Source: Actinomycetota bacterium (GTDB lineage: Bacteria > Actinomycetota > Actinomycetes > Nanopelagicales > Nanopelagicaceae). Taken from it: DNA of 14,446 bases. Below, in pieces: positions 1-7,001 of this stretch. Position 1 is the first letter of the stretch. Every line of letters starts with the position of its first letter. Below the pieces are notes generated by a model. The model made no database searches, was not told the origin of the DNA, and saw only the letters and a program-made list of their open reading frames with translations. The DNA lies in NCBI GenBank assembly GCA_009704285.1, contig WLEM01000002.1, positions 1-14,446 of the forward strand. The letters are read 5' to 3'. Position numbers and translations under genes: made by a program.

Positions 1-1086
1 ATACTTTCAAATTATCAATTCTCACTTAAGAGTGAACAAACGGTTAAGAAACCATCATTTACTATTTATGGTGAGTTTGAGAAAGAGGTAAAGCGAGCAG
101 ATGTATTAGCAACTGCTGTCTGGCAGGCGAGAGATTTAATTCATACACCTTCAAATATTAAGAATCCAGAGTGGCTGGCAAAACAAGCTAGCACTTTGGT
201 TTCATCTGCGAAAAATCCTGGACTTTCAATCACCGTTAAATCTGGCCGAGCAATAAAAGATTTTGGTGGATTAGTTGCAGTTGGTAACTCATCTCCTAAG
301 CCTGGTCCTAGATTAGTAGAGGTTTCTTATGCTCCAAAGGGCTCTGCTCATTGGCCACATGTTGTTTTAGTTGGCAAAGGGATAACTTTTGATACAGGTG
401 GAGTTTCTTTGAAACGACCATATGATGCGATGATTGGTATGAAGAGTGACATGGCAGGTGCTGCTGCAGTTTTAACTGCCACTGTCGCATTGGCAAAGAC
501 AAAACCCAAGGTAAGAGTTACTGCACTACTAATGGCTGCTGAAAATGCTCTTTCTGGCACATCACAACGCCCATCTGATGTGATTAAACATTACGGTGGC
601 ACAACTGTTGAAGTTATAAATACTGATGCTGAGGGAAGATTGGTTTTAGCAGATGGTCTTGCATATGCTGATTTAAATTTGGATCCAGATTATGTCCTTG
701 ATGTAGCCACTTTGACTGGTGCTGCAACACTTGGTCTTGGCCGTCAATATGCTGCGATGTATACCCGGAATACAACTTTGGCGAAAAAACTAAATGAAAT
801 TGGGGATCGAGTTGGTGAAAAAGTTTGGCATATGCCATTAGTCGATGATTACTCAGTGGCGCTAGCCAGTGATGTCGCAGATTTTAACCACACAGCAGAT
901 AAATTTAATTTTTCAGCTGGCTCTGTAACAGCAGCACTGTTTTTAGAGGAGTTTGCTGGTGATAGAGCTTGGGTCCATTTGGATATTGCTGGAACCGGCA
1001 GATCTGAAGTAGATGCTGGTGAGAATATAAAAGGTGGTACTGGATTTGCAGTACGGCTCTTAATTGAATGGCTGGATACCTTTTGA
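1..1086 (+). CDS. pepA: Leucyl aminopeptidase (M17 family), 5' truncated by window edge
   Basis: Cytosolic metallo-exopeptidase that removes N-terminal residues, often leucine, from peptides. The frame is open from base 1, so the gene starts outside the window; 361 codons are visible, and about 120-140 residues are probably missing compared with the usual 480-500. The end of the N-terminal domain contains RDLIHTPSN (about 132-158), the linker motif of M17 enzymes. The catalytic domain shows the two-metal site: Lys (376-378) and Asp (391-393) in GKGITFDTGG, the second catalytic Lys (412-414), Asp (448-450) in MKSDM, and Asp, Glu and Arg of NTDAEGRL (619-642). All expected ligands are present, with one extra residue between the second Lys and the MKSD Asp compared with E. 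coli PepA as I remember it. The next gene follows 26 bases later on the same strand, so the two are probably cotranscribed. Confidence 0.96.
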   Translation: MLSNYQFSLKSEQTVKKPSFTIYGEFEKEVKRADVLATAVWQARDLIHTPSNIKNPEWLAKQASTLVSSAKNPGLSITVKSGRAIKDFGGLVAVGNSSPKPGPRLVEVSYAPKGSAHWPHVVLVGKGITFDTGGVSLKRPYDAMIGMKSDMAGAAAVLTATVALAKTKPKVRVTALLMAAENALSGTSQRPSDVIKHYGGTTVEVINTDAEGRLVLADGLAYADLNLDPDYVLDVATLTGAATLGLGRQYAAMYTRNTTLAKKLNEIGDRVGEKVWHMPLVDDYSVALASDVADFNHTADKFNFSAGSVTAALFLEEFAGDRAWVHLDIAGTGRSEVDAGENIKGGTGFAVRLLIEWLDTF

Positions 1087-1112
1087 ACCAATCATCGCAA
1101 GCTCGAGGTGAC

Positions 1113-1724
1113 ATGAACTCATTTGCCGAGAGTTTTGCGCATGAGGATTACTTTATGCAACAAGCAAGAAGAAATGGGCAGGAAATAAGTGCGTCAGATC
1201 CAACCCCTGCAGTTGGAAAATTCTTAAAGTTTTCAGTTAATTTGCTAAATGCTAAATCGGTTGTGGAAATTGGAACCGGCTCAGGCGTAGGTGGATTGTG
1301 GTTACTTAGTGGCATGACATCTGACGCAGTGCTTACAACAATTGATTCAGAGCGAGAGCATTCAAAAATAGCTAAATCTATTTTTGATGAAGCAGATATA
1401 GCACCAACTAGGTATCGAATAATTACTGGTAAATTAATTGAAGTGATCGGAAAGCTAGCCGACAACTCTTATGACTTAATTGTTATTAGACCAGCACTTG
1501 ATTTGTTTGACATGGTTCACGAGTCCTACCGATTGTTGAAATCGGGCGGTTTACTAGTGATCGATCAGGCGTTAAGCGGTGGCAAGGTTGCCGACCCAAC
1601 CCAGAGAGATCCTGAGAGTATCGCTAGAAGAGATGCAATAAAGGTTGTAAAAGAGGATGAAAGATGGGCAGCATCACTTATTCCCATTGGCGCAGGTGTC
1701 TTAGTAGCCAATAAACTTACTTAA
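1113..1724 (+). CDS. O-methyltransferase-like protein with degenerate metal site (Rv1220c-like)
   Basis: SAM-dependent class I methyltransferase fold, 203 aa from ATG 1113. The SAM-binding motif I is intact (VEIGTGSGVGG, residues 51-61), followed by the acidic end of strand 2 (IDSE, 77-80). In CCoAOMT-like enzymes the next signature reads FIDADK and holds the catalytic-metal Asp; here it is VIRPAL (124-129), and the later Asp-Asn pair is DQ (151-152), so metal binding is doubtful. Homology to M. tuberculosis Rv1220c (TPAVG, LWLLSGM) is from memory. I chose ATG 1113 because GAGG (1105-1108) stands 4 bases upstream, the same spacing as fdxA and whiB here, and because similarity begins there. 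Earlier in-frame starts are ATG 1068 and TTG 1083, both overlapping pepA. The stop TAA directly touches the htrA ATG. The substrate is unknown. Confidence 0.85.
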   Translation: MNSFAESFAHEDYFMQQARRNGQEISASDPTPAVGKFLKFSVNLLNAKSVVEIGTGSGVGGLWLLSGMTSDAVLTTIDSEREHSKIAKSIFDEADIAPTRYRIITGKLIEVIGKLADNSYDLIVIRPALDLFDMVHESYRLLKSGGLLVIDQALSGGKVADPTQRDPESIARRDAIKVVKEDERWAASLIPIGAGVLVANKLT

Positions 1725-2849
1725 ATGAAGCAACCATCAGATACACCATGGTGGCAAGCTAGTGCAGAACCTAAGCAAGTTCGAATAATTTCTAGCAGAA
1801 GTAACTCTAATTTTTTTGTTATTGCCGTCGTAATCGCATTAATAGCTGGCGGATTTGGCGCAGCAATTGGTCGGGGGAGTGCTACAAATATTGGTGCTAA
1901 TTTAGTGCAAACATCAAATTCAATAGAGCGAGCACCAGACTCAATTGCAGCCTTAGCGGCTCGGGTAATTCCAGCAGTAGTTTCAATTTCTGTAAAAGGA
2001 TCAGGTGGCTCTGGTACTGGTTCTGGTTTCTTCCTAGATAGTGATGGATTTATTTTGACAAACAACCATGTGGTTGAGTCAGCAGCGAGAAGTGGCACTA
2101 TCACTGTTGAGTTATCTGACGGAAAGAAGTACCGAGCGACGCTAATTGGCAGGGATGCTCCTTATGATCTAGCGGTGCTGAAAATTGATGTAGTTGGTGC
2201 ACCTACTTTGCAATTGGGCAATAGCGATGCTGCACAAGTTGGAGATGCAGTAATTGCTATTGGTTCACCCCTAGGACTTTCAGGTACTGTCACCTCTGGA
2301 ATTATTAGTTCAAAAAATCGAGCAGTTACCACTGGTAATGGAAGTGGTGAGAGCTCATTTATTAATGCTCTTCAAACTGATGCTGCGATTAATCCAGGCA
2401 ACTCTGGCGGACCACTAGTTGATGCAACTGGCGCAGTCATTGGGGTTAATTCAGCAATTGCAACGCTTGGATTTAGCAGTCAAGCAGGATCTATTGGATT
2501 AGGTTTTGCCATTCCAATTAACCAAGCTAAAAAAACTACTGAGCAATTAATCAGAACAGGTTCAGCCACATATCCAATAATGGGAATTTCAGTCGATACT
2601 AGATACACCGGGGCTGGGGCGTTGATTACTAGTGAGGGTGTTGGAATAACACCAGGAGGACCCGCCGCAAAAGCTGGTTTACGAGCTGGCGATGTAATTC
2701 TTGAATTTGATGGCTCTGAGGTTGAGAATTCAGATGAATTGATTGTAATGATCAGAAGTAAGAATGTAGGAGATAAGGTAAAGATTAAGTACAAGCGCGG
2801 TAATTTGACCAAAGAGGTAACCGTTACTCTTGCAGCATCTAAGGGGTAA
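1725..2849 (+). CDS. htrA: Membrane-anchored HtrA/DegP-type serine protease with PDZ domain
   Basis: Envelope quality-control protease of 374 aa. A short cytoplasmic tail (1-28) precedes one transmembrane helix (about 29-48, rich in Ile, Val, Ala), a low-complexity linker, a trypsin-like domain and a C-terminal PDZ domain (about 285-372) that would bind substrate C-termini. The catalytic triad is complete: His115 in TNNHVV, Asp148 in YDLAVL and Ser227 in GNSGGP. In mycobacteria htrA is preceded by sigE and rseA; neither is present here. The ATG follows the methyltransferase stop with no gap and no Shine-Dalgarno sequence. TAAACT (1712-1717), 7 bases upstream, could be a -10 element for a leaderless internal transcript; otherwise translation is coupled to the upstream gene. 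The gene sits 5 bases ahead of tatB. Confidence 0.95.
   Translation: MKQPSDTPWWQASAEPKQVRIISSRSNSNFFVIAVVIALIAGGFGAAIGRGSATNIGANLVQTSNSIERAPDSIAALAARVIPAVVSISVKGSGGSGTGSGFFLDSDGFILTNNHVVESAARSGTITVELSDGKKYRATLIGRDAPYDLAVLKIDVVGAPTLQLGNSDAAQVGDAVIAIGSPLGLSGTVTSGIISSKNRAVTTGNGSGESSFINALQTDAAINPGNSGGPLVDATGAVIGVNSAIATLGFSSQAGSIGLGFAIPINQAKKTTEQLIRTGSATYPIMGISVDTRYTGAGALITSEGVGITPGGPAAKAGLRAGDVILEFDGSEVENSDELIVMIRSKNVGDKVKIKYKRGNLTKEVTVTLAASKG
2841..2846 (+). promoter_or_regulatory. Ribosome binding site of tatB
   Basis: AAGGGG lies 8 bases before the tatB ATG and overlaps the last codons of htrA. It fixes the tatB start and lets the gene be translated independently within the operon. Confidence 0.7.
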
Positions 2850-2854
2850 TTAAG

Positions 2855-3151
2855 ATGTTTAATATCGGTGGCGGTGAAATTCTTGCACTACTTGTTATTG
2901 GCATGATTCTGATTGGTCCTGATCGATTGCCAAATATGGCAGCAGATGCAGCCAGACTCTTAATCAAAGTAAAAAATATGGCCCAAAACGTTACTAATGA
3001 GTTAAAAGAAAACTTAGGGCCTGGTTATGAAGATATGCAAGTAAAGGATTTACATCCAAAAGCTTTGATAAAAAAACATATTGGTGATGTTATTGATAAG
3101 TCTGATTTAGAGGTAAAACCAAAGCCAAAAATAGATCCCGAGATTCTATGA
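2855..3151 (+). CDS. tatB: Sec-independent protein translocase subunit TatB
   Basis: Subunit of the twin-arginine translocase, which with TatC recognises folded precursors bearing RR signal peptides. It has 98 aa: an N-terminal membrane helix (about 7-21), the hinge motif GPDRLP (21-26), an amphipathic helix running to about residue 52, and a charged C-terminal tail. A TatB rather than TatA assignment rests on the GP-RLP hinge with the glutamate near the N-terminus (Glu8) and on its place between htrA and mrp, the same neighbourhood as M. tuberculosis tatB (Rv1224). It is shorter than many TatB proteins, and tatA and tatC are not in the window. Its stop overlaps the mrp start (ATGA, 3148-3151), which indicates translational coupling. 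Confidence 0.9.
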   Translation: MFNIGGGEILALLVIGMILIGPDRLPNMAADAARLLIKVKNMAQNVTNELKENLGPGYEDMQVKDLHPKALIKKHIGDVIDKSDLEVKPKPKIDPEIL

Positions 3152-4263
3152 GCACAGTAGATTTAATTAACAAAGCACTTGAAAAAGTTATTGACCCAGA
3201 GCTGCATAAGCCACTTCCTGAACTAGGAATGGTGGAGGCGGTCAAATTTGCTGATGGCACCGCAAGTATCGCTATTTTGCTGACCATTGTTGGTTGCCCT
3301 ATGAAAGACCGTTTAAAGTCAGATATCACAAATGCGTTAAGTGATATTTCTGAGATCAAATCAGTAGAGATTAATTTTGGAGTAATGAGCGAGGAACAAA
3401 GAAACAATGTGAAGAAAATTATTAGAGGTGGACGTGAGAAATTCATCCCATTTGCACAACCAGATTCTTTAACCAGAGTGCTAGGTATTGCCTCTGGAAA
3501 AGGTGGTGTCGGTAAATCTTCGGTCACTGTTAATTTAGCTGTTGCTGCAGCAGCTAGAGGTTTAAAGGTAGGAATATTGGATGCAGATGTATATGGTCAT
3601 TCAATCCCTCGATTGATGGGAATTTTAGATAAGAGACCAACAGCGATAGATCAAACCTTTATTCCAGTTGAAAATTATGGCGTGAAGGTAGTTTCAATGG
3701 AGATGTTCAAACCTGAAAGATCTGATCCAGTTGCCTATCGTGGACCACTACTGCATCGAGTTTTGGAACAATTGTTAAGTGATGCTTTTTGGGGCGATTT
3801 GGATTTACTACTACTGGATCTGCCACCAGGAACTGGTGATATTGCGATATCACTTGGTCAATTAATTCCCGGTTCAGAAATTATTGTTGTAACTACACCT
3901 CAAATCGCAGCGGCTGAAGTTGCCGAACGTGCCGGAAGAATTGCTCATCAAATTAAGCAACCAGTCATTGGCGTAATTGAAAATATGTCAGAGACCATCT
4001 CTGCAACAACCGGTGAGAAAATATCTATCTTTGGTAGTGGTGGCGGTGAAGAGACTGCAAGACGACTAAGTGAGTTGGTTGGAGCTGATGTTCCATTGTT
4101 AGCAAAAATTGTTTTTGATACAAATGTCCGCGAAGGCGGTGATGCTGGTAATCCGATTGTGTTAACGGATCAAAAAATGAAGGATGCCTTTGATTCAATT
4201 TTAGATAAAATAATTATTCGACCTAAGTCTTTAGTGGGAGTAAGGCTGAACGTAAACACTTAG
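3148..4263 (+). CDS. mrp: Mrp/ApbC-family Fe-S cluster carrier ATPase
   Basis: P-loop ATPase of the Mrp/NBP35 family, which holds and delivers iron-sulfur clusters to apoproteins in the cytosol. It has 371 aa: an N-terminal MIP18/DUF59 domain (about 4-80) with its conserved cysteine (Cys50 in VGCPMK), then the ATPase domain with the deviant Walker A GKGGVGKS (117-124), the switch I region DADVYGHSIPRLMG (145-158) and Walker B LLLDLPPGTGD (221-231). The ENMS loop near residues 278-281, where many family members carry CxxC for cluster binding at the dimer interface, has no cysteine here. The start is set by the ATGA overlap with tatB. The stop overlaps by 4 bases the end of the convergent DUF1003 gene. 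Confidence 0.95.
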   Translation: MSTVDLINKALEKVIDPELHKPLPELGMVEAVKFADGTASIAILLTIVGCPMKDRLKSDITNALSDISEIKSVEINFGVMSEEQRNNVKKIIRGGREKFIPFAQPDSLTRVLGIASGKGGVGKSSVTVNLAVAAAARGLKVGILDADVYGHSIPRLMGILDKRPTAIDQTFIPVENYGVKVVSMEMFKPERSDPVAYRGPLLHRVLEQLLSDAFWGDLDLLLLDLPPGTGDIAISLGQLIPGSEIIVVTTPQIAAAEVAERAGRIAHQIKQPVIGVIENMSETISATTGEKISIFGSGGGEETARRLSELVGADVPLLAKIVFDTNVREGGDAGNPIVLTDQKMKDAFDSILDKIIIRPKSLVGVRLNVNT

Positions 4264-4754
4264 GACTTTTTGTTTAGTTTCTTAACAATCTCTTCAATCG
4301 CATCACGAATTTCTGAATGCAAATACTCTCTTGTCGTTACCTGGCTAATATCATTTCGCATACTTGCTATTTCACGTGTTAGGTACTCGGTATCTGCCAT
4401 GTTTCTTTCATCGCGGTCACGATCCTGATTTCCTTGAATACGGTCACGATCAGCCTGCCGGTTCTGAGCAAGCAAGATGAGGGGTGCTGCATAGGAAGCT
4501 TGTAGCGATAGAAGTAAGGTCAAGAAAATAAATGGATAGTTATCAAACCGTAAGTCAATTGGAGCAAGGGAATTCCAGATCACCCAGATCAATACAAAAG
4601 CAGTCATAAATACTAGAAAACGTGCAGTACCTAGGAAGCGTGCAAATCGCTCTGACCATCGACCAAAAGATTCAGGATCATAGGAAGGCTTTAGTGTTCT
4701 ACGGGCTTCACGAGGATACTCAAGTGAGTTCTTATTTATTTTTTTCTTGGCCAT
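4260..4754 (-). CDS. DUF1003 family two-helix membrane protein
   Basis: Uncharacterised membrane protein of 164 aa. A basic N-terminal region (1-44) is followed by two membrane helices (about 46-63 and 74-96), the family motif around LLAQNRQADRDR (94-105), and a charged C-terminal segment (100-162) likely to form a cytosolic coiled coil. The family resembles M. tuberculosis Rv1231c (from memory). It lies 2 bases downstream of the PRC-barrel/MgtE-N/CBS gene and has no good Shine-Dalgarno sequence, so it is probably translated by coupling from that gene. The tight pairing suggests that the soluble CBS protein and this membrane protein act together, possibly in ion sensing; that is inference and no activity is established. 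Confidence 0.9.
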   Translation of the reverse strand: MAKKKINKNSLEYPREARRTLKPSYDPESFGRWSERFARFLGTARFLVFMTAFVLIWVIWNSLAPIDLRFDNYPFIFLTLLLSLQASYAAPLILLAQNRQADRDRIQGNQDRDRDERNMADTEYLTREIASMRNDISQVTTREYLHSEIRDAIEEIVKKLNKKS

Positions 4755-4756
4755 GG

Positions 4757-6031
4757 TTAATTAAACTCACTTTCTCGCTTTAATGATTCTACCTGCCGCC
4801 AATTCTCTGGTAGCAAGTGATCTAGGACGTCATCGACAGTTACAGCACCCAATAGGCGGTCACTGGAATCAACAATCGGAACGGCCAATAAGTTATAACT
4901 GGCAAGATACAGGGCAACTTCATTTAAAGTCGAGTCTGGAGAAAGTGGTGCAATGTCTGAATCCAAAATTCCACCAAGTAATGTGGCAGGTGGTTCCCGA
5001 AGTAACCTTTGAATATGTACAACACCTATCAATCTACCGGTAGGAGTTTCGATTGGCTGACGACAGACAAATACCTGTGAGGCAAGGCCGGGTGCAATTT
5101 GGGTTAACCTAATTTTCGAGAGAGCTTCTGCAACAGTTGAATCGGCGGTTAGAACTATTGGCTCTGTTGTCATCATTCCGCCTGCTGAGTAGTCCTCATA
5201 ATCCATTAAGCGTTGAACATCTTCAGCATCCTCTGGTGCCATTAATGCCAAAAGTTTTTCAGCTTTATCTTTACCAACTTCACGGAGTAAATCTGCTGCA
5301 TCATCTGGATCCATTTCTTCCAGAACATCAGCTGCGCGCTCACCTTCAAGTTCGGCTAATAACTCAACACGAGAAGTCTCATCCATTTCTTCAAGTAAAT
5401 CAGCGAGTCGTTCATCATCTAATGCACGAGCTATTTCAACCTTTCGTTTAATATTTAAATCTTGCAAAACTGCTGCTAAATCTGCAGCACGAAGATTGGC
5501 TAATGTGCCCAATAAGTGGCTGACCGCTTGGTTAGTTTCTGGAAGGTGGATACCAGAGACCTCATTCCAAGAAACAGTGGATGATGAGCCACGTTTCCTA
5601 AATCCAGAACCACGTTTAGTAATGTGCACCTGCTCAATGAACCAGTCACCACTCTTTGAAAGTTCCATTGCAATATCTTCAATAGTAACTTTTTCTTCTG
5701 TCTCAATTAAGGTGACCGACCGATCTAACATTTCAGAAAGAACTGTAATTTCATTTGTTCTTGGCTCAAATCGTCGCATATTTAGTAAACCAGTAATAAC
5801 TACATGACCATTATCAATAGAAGTAACGCGCGTGATTGGCACAAAGATTCTTTTTCTTGGCGGCACCTCAACAATAAAGCCAAGAATCCTTGGCGGTTGG
5901 TTGTTAGCTCGAAGGGTTGCTACTGCATCCCTAATCTTGCCGAGCTGATCACCATTTGGGTCGAAGACTGCTGTCCCTGCTAATTGGGCTAGGAATACTC
6001 GATTTAGGTTTGTTCTAGTACTTGTATTCAT
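4757..6031 (-). CDS. PRC-barrel / MgtE-N / CBS-pair soluble protein (Rv1232c-like)
   Basis: Cytosolic protein of 424 aa from ATG 6031. The order is a PRC-barrel-like domain (about 11-90; VFDPNGDQLGKIRD), a middle region, an MgtE-N superhelix of acidic repeats (about 175-280; LLEEMD, DDAADLL) and two CBS domains (about 285-410) entered by the MgtE-like motif DYSAGGMMTTEP. In MgtE channels the N and CBS domains sense Mg2+ and gate the pore, but the five-helix channel domain is absent here, so this is a stand-alone sensor or regulator. Homologues start at the position equivalent to ATG 6031, and TACCCT stands exactly at -12 to -7, which supports that start over an in-frame TTG at 6058 that would add nine residues. 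It is the first gene of an operon with DUF1003 and divergent from the EamA gene. The function is unknown. Confidence 0.9.
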   Translation of the reverse strand: MNTSTRTNLNRVFLAQLAGTAVFDPNGDQLGKIRDAVATLRANNQPPRILGFIVEVPPRKRIFVPITRVTSIDNGHVVITGLLNMRRFEPRTNEITVLSEMLDRSVTLIETEEKVTIEDIAMELSKSGDWFIEQVHITKRGSGFRKRGSSSTVSWNEVSGIHLPETNQAVSHLLGTLANLRAADLAAVLQDLNIKRKVEIARALDDERLADLLEEMDETSRVELLAELEGERAADVLEEMDPDDAADLLREVGKDKAEKLLALMAPEDAEDVQRLMDYEDYSAGGMMTTEPIVLTADSTVAEALSKIRLTQIAPGLASQVFVCRQPIETPTGRLIGVVHIQRLLREPPATLLGGILDSDIAPLSPDSTLNEVALYLASYNLLAVPIVDSSDRLLGAVTVDDVLDHLLPENWRQVESLKRESEFN

Positions 6032-6037
6032 AGAGTA

Positions 6038-6043
6038 AGGGTA
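6038..6043 (-). promoter_or_regulatory. Putative -10 element, leaderless start of MgtE-N/CBS gene
   Basis: Read on the minus strand, TACCCT occupies positions -12 to -7 relative to ATG 6031. With the usual 6-base gap, transcription would begin at the A of the start codon. No Shine-Dalgarno sequence is present. Confidence 0.55.
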
Positions 6044-6083
6044 ACGGCTTGGTATCAATTCATAACAATAATTAATTTATAGG

Positions 6084-6089
6084 TAGGTT
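6084..6089 (+). promoter_or_regulatory. Putative -10 element, leaderless start of EamA gene
   Basis: TAGGTT occupies -12 to -7 relative to ATG 6096, placing the predicted transcription start on the start codon itself. No purine-rich ribosome site is at the proper distance. The 64-base divergent intergenic region therefore seems to hold two back-to-back -10 elements. No convincing -35 was found. Confidence 0.55.
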
Positions 6090-6095
6090 TTACCC

Positions 6096-7001
6096 ATGAA
6101 GAATCAAGATCACACAAAATTACCAACTGGCAGGGATATCCCCTTTTTGGTTTTAGGCGTGCTTGGTATTGGTTCCTCAGGTCCAATCATTGCAAAGGCC
6201 ACAATGCCAATCCCTACAATGATTTTCTGGCGAAACTTAGTTGGGGCACTAGTAATGATGCCCTTTGCATTGGCTAGGGGTGAGTGGCGAACAAAGGCTC
6301 AGCAAAGTGCAATTCGCTGGTCAATTTTGGCTGGTGCATTACTTGCTACTCATTTTATTTGTTTCTTCTGGGCTATGAAATTAACAAGTGTTGCCACTGG
6401 AACAGCGTTAACCGCTACCCAACCAATATTTGCTGCAGTATTTATTAAATTAGCTGGCGGTCACATACCTAAAAAATCAATTGGTGGAATGGTGATTGCA
6501 TTTTTCTCTGTAGTTGTAATTACTGGAATTGATTTCAATGTTTCAATCCAAGCCTTTCAAGGTGATCTACTAGCTGTGGTCGGTGGGGCAGTGGGTGCTG
6601 CTTATATGATTATTGCTGCCAATTCACAAAAAGTTATATCGACTTCAACGTTTACTACCGTTTGCTACTTAACATGTGCGGTAATGATTTTTCCAGTTGT
6701 GCTTGCTACCAAATCTGATTTAACCGGCTTCTCATCTACAGAATGGATTTTGTTAGCAGGGTTAATAATTGGCGCCCAATTCTTAGGACATACCTTGTTT
6801 AACTTTACCCTTAAGCGAGTTTCACCAGCAGTTGTCTCGCTAGTTGTATTTTTTGAGGTGCCAGTTAGTGCACTACTTGCATATCTATGGCTTGGCCAGC
6901 AACCACCAGCCGGGACCATTCCTGGAATAATTGGCTTACTATTTGGTTGTTCACTCTTTGTATTGCGATCAAATCAAGTAGAGAGTAAGTCAAATGATTG
7001 A
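6096..7001 (+). CDS. EamA/DMT superfamily transporter
   Basis: Inner-membrane protein of 301 aa with about ten hydrophobic segments in two EamA repeats (about 15-145 and 155-292), the organisation of drug/metabolite transporters of the RhaT/YdcZ type. The first repeat has the typical second-helix region PTMIFWRNLVGALVMMPF and the AxxTATQPIFAA segment; the second ends with VSPAVVSLVVFFEVPVSALLAYLWLGQ, the usual repeat C-terminus. The transported compound cannot be read from the sequence; family members export amino acids, nucleotides or drugs, or import metabolites. The ATG is supported by the leaderless -10 element and by the charged N-terminus before helix 1. The last eight bases overlap the PHP gene start, so the two form an operon. 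Confidence 0.93.
   Translation: MKNQDHTKLPTGRDIPFLVLGVLGIGSSGPIIAKATMPIPTMIFWRNLVGALVMMPFALARGEWRTKAQQSAIRWSILAGALLATHFICFFWAMKLTSVATGTALTATQPIFAAVFIKLAGGHIPKKSIGGMVIAFFSVVVITGIDFNVSIQAFQGDLLAVVGGAVGAAYMIIAANSQKVISTSTFTTVCYLTCAVMIFPVVLATKSDLTGFSSTEWILLAGLIIGAQFLGHTLFNFTLKRVSPAVVSLVVFFEVPVSALLAYLWLGQQPPAGTIPGIIGLLFGCSLFVLRSNQVESKSND

Noticed and set aside
196..1086. Leucyl aminopeptidase starting at TTG 196
   Set aside because: The frame is open from base 1 and encodes conserved M17 residues upstream (RDLIHTPSN), so the TTG is internal and the gene is truncated by the window edge.
1068..1112. Longer methyltransferase start at ATG 1068 or TTG 1083
   Set aside because: Both overlap pepA, have no ribosome site or -10 element, and add residues outside the conserved part. 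ATG 1113 has GAGG 4 bases ahead. Not fully excluded.
3090..3527. 145-codon minus-strand open frame across tatB and mrp
   Set aside because: It lies opposite two well-identified genes, has no recognisable domain and no start signal; a shadow frame.
5137..5451. Plus-strand open frames inside the MgtE-N/CBS gene
   Set aside because: Low-complexity Leu/His/Gln/Ser composition, typical of antisense frames of acidic repeat coding; no promoter or ribosome site.
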